A stretch of DNA of 8,914 nucleotides from Candidatus Acidiferrales bacterium (GTDB lineage Bacteria > Acidobacteriota > Terriglobia > Acidiferrales > UBA7541). Positions 5,300-8,914 of the stretch are shown here, piece by piece. The position numbers were made by a program, and so were the translations under genes. Positions within the stretch are counted from its first letter, which is position 1. Each line of letters begins with the position of its first letter. Below the pieces are notes generated by a model. The model searched no databases, was not told the DNA's origin, and was given only the letters and a program-made list of their open reading frames with translations. The stretch spans positions 1 to 8,914 of the forward strand of contig CATPAM010000545.1 in NCBI GenBank assembly GCA_955651735.1, in the 5' to 3' direction.

Positions 5300-6307
5300 A
5301 TGCACTTGAGCGCAATCACGCACACCTCCGCCTACACGCACCTCACCTGGCAAGCCATTCTCGACGCCCACGCCCGCATCGCTCCGCGTATCCACCGCAC
5401 CCCGGTGCTCACTTCCGCGTCGCTAGACGCCATCACGGGCGCGCGCCTCTTCTTCAAGTGCGAAAATCTGCAAAAGACCGGCTCCTTCAAAATTCGCGGC
5501 GCGAGCAATGCTATCTTGTCGCTGACCGAAGAAGAAGCCGCCCGCGGCATCGTCACGCAATCAAGCGGCAATCACGGTGCCGCGGTGGCCTGCGCCGCCG
5601 CGTGGCGCGGTGTGCCTGCTTTCATCGTAATGCCCAAGAATGCTCCGCGCGTGAAAGTCCGCGCGATCGAGGCGTACGGCGGAAAAATCACGTTTTGCGA
5701 ACCCAAGGTTTCTTCGCGCAACGAAATTTGCTCTCGAGTTCAATCCGAAACCGGCGCCGCGCTGATCCATCCGTTCGACAACGATCAAATCATCGCCGGG
5801 CAAGCCACCGCCGCCAAGGAACTGCTCGAAGAAATTCCCGACGTCGACGCGGTCTTCACCCCAGTTAGCGGCGGCGGGCTGCTTAGCGGAACGTGTCTCG
5901 GCGCCAAGGGCCTTCGACCCGGCGTCCTTGTCTTTGGCTGCGAGCCGGAGCGCGCAGACGACGCGTACCGCTCGCTCAGCAGCGGTGCGCTGCAATCGTT
6001 GGATTCGAGCGATACCATCGCCGACGGCCTGCGCGCCTCGCTGGCCCCCAGAACCTTCGCCATCCTGCGCGACAATGTCGAACGCATCCTGCTGGCCAGC
6101 GAAGAAGAAATCATCTCCGCCATGCGCACCATCTGGGAGCGCATGAAAATCATCATCGAGCCGTCCTCGGCGGTAGCGATCGCGCCGCTGCTGAAACCGG
6201 GCGCCGTAGCAAGCCTGGCGCTGCCCGCCCGCGCCGACGGCGCGCCACCAAAGTTAGGCGTAATCTTCTCCGGCGGCAACGTCGACCTCTCTTCCTTGCC
6301 GTTCTAG
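5300..6307 (+). CDS. PLP-dependent serine racemase / serine-threonine dehydratase-like enzyme
   Basis: 335 residues, fold-type II PLP enzyme, complete. The cofactor lysine is Lys64 in KTGSFKIRGA. SSGNHG (88-93) contains Ser89, equivalent to the Ser84 proton donor of mammalian serine racemase. The glycine loop SGGGLLSG (190-197) should hold the PLP phosphate. EPSSAV (287-292) and SGGNVDLSS (324-332) are typical of this subgroup. The serine racemase divalent-metal ligands (Glu210, Ala214, Asp216) have counterparts at Glu215, Ala219 and Asp221. There is no C-terminal ACT domain, so it is not the isoleucine-regulated biosynthetic IlvA (about 500 residues); the length matches serine racemase and catabolic dehydratases (330-340). 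Likely reactions are L-serine to D-serine and/or deamination of serine or threonine to 2-oxoacids plus ammonia; sequence alone cannot separate these. Cytoplasmic. It stands alone, with PilZ divergent and the YVTN gene convergent. ATG 5300 is the first usable in-frame start; ATGs at 5272 and 5280 run into early stops. Confidence 0.9.
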   Translation: MHLSAITHTSAYTHLTWQAILDAHARIAPRIHRTPVLTSASLDAITGARLFFKCENLQKTGSFKIRGASNAILSLTEEEAARGIVTQSSGNHGAAVACAAAWRGVPAFIVMPKNAPRVKVRAIEAYGGKITFCEPKVSSRNEICSRVQSETGAALIHPFDNDQIIAGQATAAKELLEEIPDVDAVFTPVSGGGLLSGTCLGAKGLRPGVLVFGCEPERADDAYRSLSSGALQSLDSSDTIADGLRASLAPRTFAILRDNVERILLASEEEIISAMRTIWERMKIIIEPSSAVAIAPLLKPGAVASLALPARADGAPPKLGVIFSGGNVDLSSLPF

Positions 6308-6370
6308 TTTCCGTGTCGAGACTGGACCAACTTCTTTAGAGAACCATCTGTCAAATCGATGGATCAGGAG
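6308..6370. other. Short convergent spacer without a clear terminator
   Basis: 63 bases separate the racemase-like gene and the YVTN-propeller gene, which converge. The only structure is a weak TTCT/AGAA pair (near 6331-6342). I see no GC-rich hairpin with a T-run for either strand. Confidence 0.4.
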
Positions 6371-7462
6371 TCACTTCCTCTCGGCCCACGCGAGGCCATC
6401 GGGTCCCTGGCCTGTCGCGATGTACCCATCGATTTCCAGCCTCTTCAAATCTACGACTGCCACCTTGTCCTTGCCGCTGACCGCGACATACGCGCGCGAG
6501 CCATCGGGCACGATGAGGATGCCTGCGGAACCGCCACCGAAGTCGAAGCTCCTGACCTCCTGATGGGTTACGGCATCCAGAATCACCAGATTTGCGCCAG
6601 ATGAGCCGGAGGGTCCGCCGGAGACCAGCACGCGCTTGCCATCCGGGGTGAACTTCAGGCGATTGCCCCTTACCGGAATCGGGAAAGTCCGCGTCGCTTT
6701 CTTGGTCGCTACGTCAATAATGGTCACGCTTCCATCCTGGGCATTTGCGGCCCAGATTTCCTTGCCGTCGGGTGAGAGGTCGAATCCTTCAGAGCCGCGG
6801 CCTGCCGCGACGTTGGTCACACGCCACGTTTTTCGCGGCGAACCCGGCGGCGGACCACCAGAAGGCGGCGGCGCACCCGGAGGAGGGCCGGGATTCGGAG
6901 CGGAGGCTAGTTCGATGATGCTGATCGTTCCGGAGCTGACATTGGAAGTGAAAACGCGATCAAGCGCTGCGGACACGACAACCATATGTGTTCTTTCCTG
7001 CCCGGTGCCCATCAGCCAATCGATAGTCTTCGTCGCAGGATCGTAACAGCCAACAACTTTATTCGTCTCCGCCGTGAAATACAGCTTGCCGCCAGCGAAC
7101 GCCAATCCATGCGGGGAATGCAGTGCGCCGAGATCAATGGGCGGCAGAGCCTTTTGAGCGGTCAGATCGACGACCGAGATCGTGTGGAGAGCGCTGTCTG
7201 AACCTCCGTAATTGGAAATGTACGCAAGTTTACCGTCCGGCGAAGATTCCACTTCATGGGGGTCGGGTCCCGCAGGCACGCGGCCCACGATCTTGAGGGA
7301 CGCAGGATCGACAATCGCCAGCGTATTGGCGTCTTTCTCAAGAATGAGCAAAGCCGGCGAGGGCGTCTGCGCGTCGACGCAGTTCGTTACCACGAAGAAC
7401 GCTGGGAGGAAAAGGCTGAGCCTCCCCAGGCCCCAAATTCGAATGGAACTTGGTCTCCTCAT
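6371..7462 (-). CDS. Secreted YVTN-type beta-propeller protein
   Basis: 363 residues from the ATG at 7462-7460, chosen because it follows AGGAG by 5 bases and begins a signal peptide (MRRPSSIRIW, then a hydrophobic core to Cys28, cleavage probably at Val-Asp-Ala31). Most of the mature protein is a run of YVTN-type blades: LLILEKDANTLAIVDPASL, LAYISNYGGSD, KLYFTAETNKVVGCYDP, EIWAANAQDGSVTIIDVAT and AYVAVSGKDKVAVVDLKRL. Histidines recur at like places in the first blades (PDPHE 67-71, SPHGL 116-120, RTHM 157-160), possibly for metal or cofactor contact. A Pro/Gly-rich insert (190-209) separates the third blade from the rest. It is last in the operon, 8 bases after the membrane-anchored cytochrome c, so a periplasmic partnership with that cytochrome is plausible. 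YVTN propellers also occur in surface-layer proteins and quinohaem dehydrogenases. The exact function is not determined. Confidence 0.85.
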   Translation of the reverse strand: MRRPSSIRIWGLGRLSLFLPAFFVVTNCVDAQTPSPALLILEKDANTLAIVDPASLKIVGRVPAGPDPHEVESSPDGKLAYISNYGGSDSALHTISVVDLTAQKALPPIDLGALHSPHGLAFAGGKLYFTAETNKVVGCYDPATKTIDWLMGTGQERTHMVVVSAALDRVFTSNVSSGTISIIELASAPNPGPPPGAPPPSGGPPPGSPRKTWRVTNVAAGRGSEGFDLSPDGKEIWAANAQDGSVTIIDVATKKATRTFPIPVRGNRLKFTPDGKRVLVSGGPSGSSGANLVILDAVTHQEVRSFDFGGGSAGILIVPDGSRAYVAVSGKDKVAVVDLKRLEIDGYIATGQGPDGLAWAERK

Positions 7463-7467
7463 CGTTA

Positions 7468-7472
7468 CTCCT
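7468..7472 (-). promoter_or_regulatory. Ribosome binding site of the YVTN gene
   Basis: AGGAG on the - strand, 5 bases before the ATG at 7462-7460. It overlaps the TAG stop of the cytochrome gene (7473-7471), so the two genes are probably translationally coupled. It also rules out the longer upstream frame, which would start inside the cytochrome gene. Confidence 0.65.
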
Positions 7473-7983
7473 ATTTCGGCGGCTCGGGCTTGGCGAGCTC
7501 TTGCTGGACTCGGGGAGGCAGTGACTTGATCCGCTTGATGTAGGCAGCTACGGTCCAGAGTTTCTGGTCGGAATCCCATCTGCCGTTCGCGAACATGCCC
7601 GATAGGCGGATGCCGTCCTTGGCGACCCAGAAAATTTGCGCTTCCGTATAGGTCGTGCCAACGACGGGAAGCTGTGGAATTGGTGGATACAAACTATCGC
7701 CCGTTTGATCTGCCTTGCGGTCCGCACCGTGGCAGCCTGCGCATTCGTCCGAATATATTTTCGCGCCGGCGATCAGATTTTCATCAGTCGGAGGAACGGG
7801 ATTGGGAAGCTCCGGCGCGCGGCGGCGCACGGAAGCGTGTGCCGAGGAAAACATCAACGCCTTTTCCCAATTTGAAGGAGGAACATCACTGCGAACCTCT
7901 GTAAAGCCAAGCCTTAGATAGGCAAAACCGCCAAGGATGACCACCAACAGCGTGAACACAACGCCGCTAAGAAAATTTCTCAC
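7471..7983 (-). CDS. Membrane-anchored mono-haem cytochrome c
   Basis: 170 residues from a GTG start at 7983-7981. Residues 3-24 form one N-terminal membrane helix (FLSGVVFTLLVVILGGFAYL) that likely anchors the protein facing the periplasm. The class I haem site is Cys81-Ala-Gly-Cys84-His85, preceded by GAKIYSDE as usual for this fold. Met130 in GIRLSGMF is the likely sixth ligand. YPPIPQLPVVG and WTVAAYIKRIKSLPP are typical surrounding motifs. The tail (RVQQELAKPEPPK) is charged and Pro-rich. The GTG start is chosen because the stop of the preceding gene overlaps it as TAGTG and AAGGAG lies 5 bases upstream; an in-frame ATG far upstream (8073) would overlap that gene by 90 bases and bury the membrane helix. 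It probably passes electrons between a membrane complex and a periplasmic partner; the following YVTN propeller is the obvious candidate. Confidence 0.9.
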   Translation of the reverse strand: MRNFLSGVVFTLLVVILGGFAYLRLGFTEVRSDVPPSNWEKALMFSSAHASVRRRAPELPNPVPPTDENLIAGAKIYSDECAGCHGADRKADQTGDSLYPPIPQLPVVGTTYTEAQIFWVAKDGIRLSGMFANGRWDSDQKLWTVAAYIKRIKSLPPRVQQELAKPEPPK

Positions 7984-8234
7984 TACTTCTCCTTGAGCTT
8001 GAGTTTGCCCGCGGCCTTGTTTTCCTCCAGGAAATCGCGTAATTGCGTGCTGGCGTCCAGCAGCCGGGTCCACTGTTCGTAGTAGAGCGTGACCGGGAAC
8101 CGCCCGAGACCATAGACGCTGACACCCCCCTTTTCGCCTACGCGGAAGTCGAGCTGACCGGTACGCCGGCCGCCTCCCTGCTTTTCGAGCTCCTGCAAAC
8201 GGGCTTTCAACTCTTCATAAGACGGTTCAGCCAT
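7983..8234 (-). CDS. Conserved small protein of unknown function, first gene of the cytochrome operon
   Basis: 83 residues, soluble, no signal peptide or membrane helix. Residues 5-19 form a short amphipathic helix (SYEELKARLQELEKQ). They are followed by a Gly/Arg linker and the distinctive block GVSVYGLGRFPVTLYYEQW (37-55), then a helix (WTRLLDASTQLRDFLEENK) and a Lys-rich tail. I recall near-identical GLGRFPVTLY blocks in small uncharacterised proteins from many bacteria; I know no assigned function. The start is strongly supported by GAGGAGG 4 bases upstream. The stop codon overlaps the start of the cytochrome c gene by one base (TAGTG), so the two are very probably co-translated. That context suggests a link to the cytochrome module, but the protein may be a general housekeeping factor that merely sits there. 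Confidence 0.85.
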   Translation of the reverse strand: MAEPSYEELKARLQELEKQGGGRRTGQLDFRVGEKGGVSVYGLGRFPVTLYYEQWTRLLDASTQLRDFLEENKAAGKLKLKEK

Positions 8235-8238
8235 GGAA

Positions 8239-8245
8239 CCTCCTC
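8239..8245 (-). promoter_or_regulatory. Strong ribosome binding site of the small conserved gene
   Basis: GAGGAGG on the - strand, 4 bases before the ATG (8234-8232). It is the best Shine-Dalgarno sequence in the window and marks the start of the three-gene operon. Confidence 0.7.
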
Positions 8246-8263
8246 AAATGTAAATGAGGGGCG

Positions 8264-8269
8264 ATTATA
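8264..8269 (-). promoter_or_regulatory. -10 box of the cytochrome operon promoter
   Basis: A perfect TATAAT on the - strand, about 30 bases before the start codon. Initiation near 8257 would leave a leader of about 22 bases containing the GAGGAGG site. No good -35 is present at 16-18 bases upstream (ATCTCT or near), so an activator or another sigma factor may be needed. Confidence 0.5.
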
Positions 8270-8352
8270 CCGAAGCATGGGTGCACAGAGATGCGGAATC
8301 GCGGATTGACAGAATGTGCGCCCTCGGAAGGTTCGAGAGAGCGCTCCTAGAT

Positions 8353-8393
8353 TGCCGAAAACAAGCATGACGGCGAGAGCCGTGCTGTCGGCA
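8353..8393. terminator. Nested hairpin in the spacer after the glycine-zipper gene
   Basis: TGCCGA (8353-8358) pairs with TCGGCA (8388-8393). Nested inside, ACGGC (8370-8374) pairs with GCCGT (8379-8383) around a GAGA tetraloop, with AGC/GCT (8364-8366 with 8384-8386) adding to the stem. It begins about 30 bases past the TAG of the glycine-zipper gene, as expected for a 3' end structure. No T-run follows on the - strand, so it may be a stability or rho-related element rather than a classical terminator. Confidence 0.38.
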
Positions 8394-8422
8394 TCACAAT
8401 GAACGACTTGCGGCCAGCCAGT

Positions 8423-8914
8423 CTAACTTTGCTGCGTCGGCGCAACCGTAGCTGGCTGCTGCAGGCGGAACTCCAGCAGCGTTTCGCTCGGCACTTTCAC
8501 CTGCTGGCCGCGGGTGAGCACCTGCACGGCCCCTCCGGCTCCGGCGCCGACCCCCGCGCCAATCGCCGCACCCTTACCACCTCCGGCGATTGCCCCGATG
8601 ATCGCTCCCAGGGCTGCGCCGCCGCCGACTTTCTCCGCCGTGTTTTTGCCGCGCCCTTTACCCTGCAGCGTGTAATCGCTGCTCACCACCGGATAGTCAC
8701 GGCCATCGATCACCATGCGGGTCAGCTCGAGTTGCAGCTCGGAACTGCCGGCCAAATGGCCCGCTTCCTTAGCTTCGGCCAGGCGTCCGTAGACGTCAGT
8801 GCCCTTGCGAGCCACCAACACTTCATTCACGGTCAAATCGGTTTCGAGGCTGGCGTGGAACATGTCCCCGACGTGGTTTTTCGAGGAGTCGACGCCGTCA
8901 ATCATGCGCACCAA
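8423..8914 (-). CDS. Glycine-zipper envelope protein (5' end outside the window)
   Basis: The frame is open to the window edge; its last 163 residues are visible. The first codon seen is TTG, but it is more likely internal, since proteins of this kind begin with a signal peptide and an Arg-Met-Ile-Asp segment like the one at residues 3-6. An N-terminal beta-rich domain ([12 protein letters not shown].., [36 protein letters not shown]) is followed by a Lys/Arg-rich linker ([11 protein letters not shown]). A glycine zipper (97-129, [19 protein letters not shown] and on) comes next, then a C-terminal strand ([16 protein letters not shown]). Glycine zippers pack membrane helices or form oligomeric membrane assemblies, as in OmpA-linked and SlyB/YMGG-type proteins. 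I expect an envelope protein whose role is unknown. It is upstream of the cytochrome operon on the same strand but separated by 188 bp with a hairpin and a new promoter. Confidence 0.8.
   Translation of the reverse strand: MVRMIDGVDSSKNHVGDMFHASLETDLTVNEVLVARKGTDVYGRLAEAKEAGHLAGSSELQLELTRMVIDGRDYPVVSSDYTLQGKGRGKNTAEKVGGGAALGAIIGAIAGGGKGAAIGAGVGAGAGGAVQVLTRGQQVKVPSETLLEFRLQQPATVAPTQQS

Noticed and set aside
6636..7046. 136-codon + strand frame opposite the YVTN gene
   Set aside because: Its Gly/Pro-rich part is just the antisense of the Pro/Gly insert; nothing supports translation.
7375..7384. Lipobox around Cys28 of the YVTN protein
   Set aside because: The residues before the Cys are Val-Thr-Asn, which do not fit L-[A/S]-[G/A]-C; ordinary signal peptidase cleavage after Ala31 is more likely.
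7463..7579. Longer N-terminus of the YVTN protein from 7579
   Set aside because: It would overlap the cytochrome c gene by over 100 bases and hide the signal peptide; AGGAG points to the ATG at 7462.
7984..8073. Longer N-terminus of the cytochrome c from ATG 8073
   Set aside because: It overlaps the 83-aa gene in another frame and adds a polar 30-residue stretch before the membrane helix; the TAGTG junction and AAGGAG favour GTG 7983.
8306..8311. Perfect TTGACA on the + strand as a promoter
   Set aside because: No -10 box lies 16-18 bases downstream and no + strand gene follows within the window.
1..8914. CRISPR array, tRNA, rRNA, phage or transposase genes
   Set aside because: I found no regularly spaced repeats, no cloverleaf-like sequence and no protein with integrase, transposase or phage motifs; the only repeats are the two hairpin copies and the short TTCACAAA pair.

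Overview
The window reads as chromosome of an Acidobacteriota member (Terriglobia-like), GC-rich and with strongly C-biased third codon positions in the + strand genes. This assignment is an inference. It rests on a decayed start of an ADOP-type (acidobacterial duplicated orphan permease) FtsX/MacB-like gene, a secreted 'SpoIVB S55' protein of the non-sporulating kind, two copies of a TGTCATCCTGA...GGACCT intergenic hairpin repeat of a style I associate with acidobacterial genomes, and a glycine-zipper envelope protein of a type I know from the same group. I see no tRNA, rRNA, CRISPR array, phage or intact insertion sequence.

Left part (1-4615, + strand). A possible tail of a regulator gene abuts the remnant of an ADOP permease, which carries a one-base deletion and is cut off after about 93 residues. 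A candidate promoter with almost no leader then precedes a secreted S55-like protein of 594 aa. A 98-bp gap holding a hairpin repeat leads into a secreted 767-aa beta-propeller protein with C-terminal Ig-like domains. The second copy of the repeat follows that gene, so the propeller gene is bracketed by the two copies in the same orientation.

Middle (4616-6307). A single-domain PilZ protein on the - strand has an intact c-di-GMP signature and a hairpin in its 5' leader. It is transcribed away from a PLP-dependent serine racemase/dehydratase-like enzyme on the + strand. The 202-bp region between them carries a tandem TTCACAAA direct repeat and candidate promoters.

Right part (6308-8914, - strand). 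A compact three-gene operon has a good -10 box and strong ribosome binding sites: an 83-aa conserved protein, a membrane-anchored mono-heme cytochrome c whose GTG start overlaps the preceding stop codon (TAGTG), and a secreted YVTN-type beta-propeller whose ribosome binding site overlaps the cytochrome stop codon. This layout suggests a periplasmic redox or sensor module, with substrate unknown. Beyond a structured 188-bp spacer, the window ends inside a glycine-zipper envelope protein.

Nothing here is clearly a new defence or mobile system. The points most worth a second look are the apparently permuted S55 protein lacking the expected aspartate, its propeller neighbour between covarying hairpin repeats, and the cytochrome/propeller operon with its small conserved leader protein.
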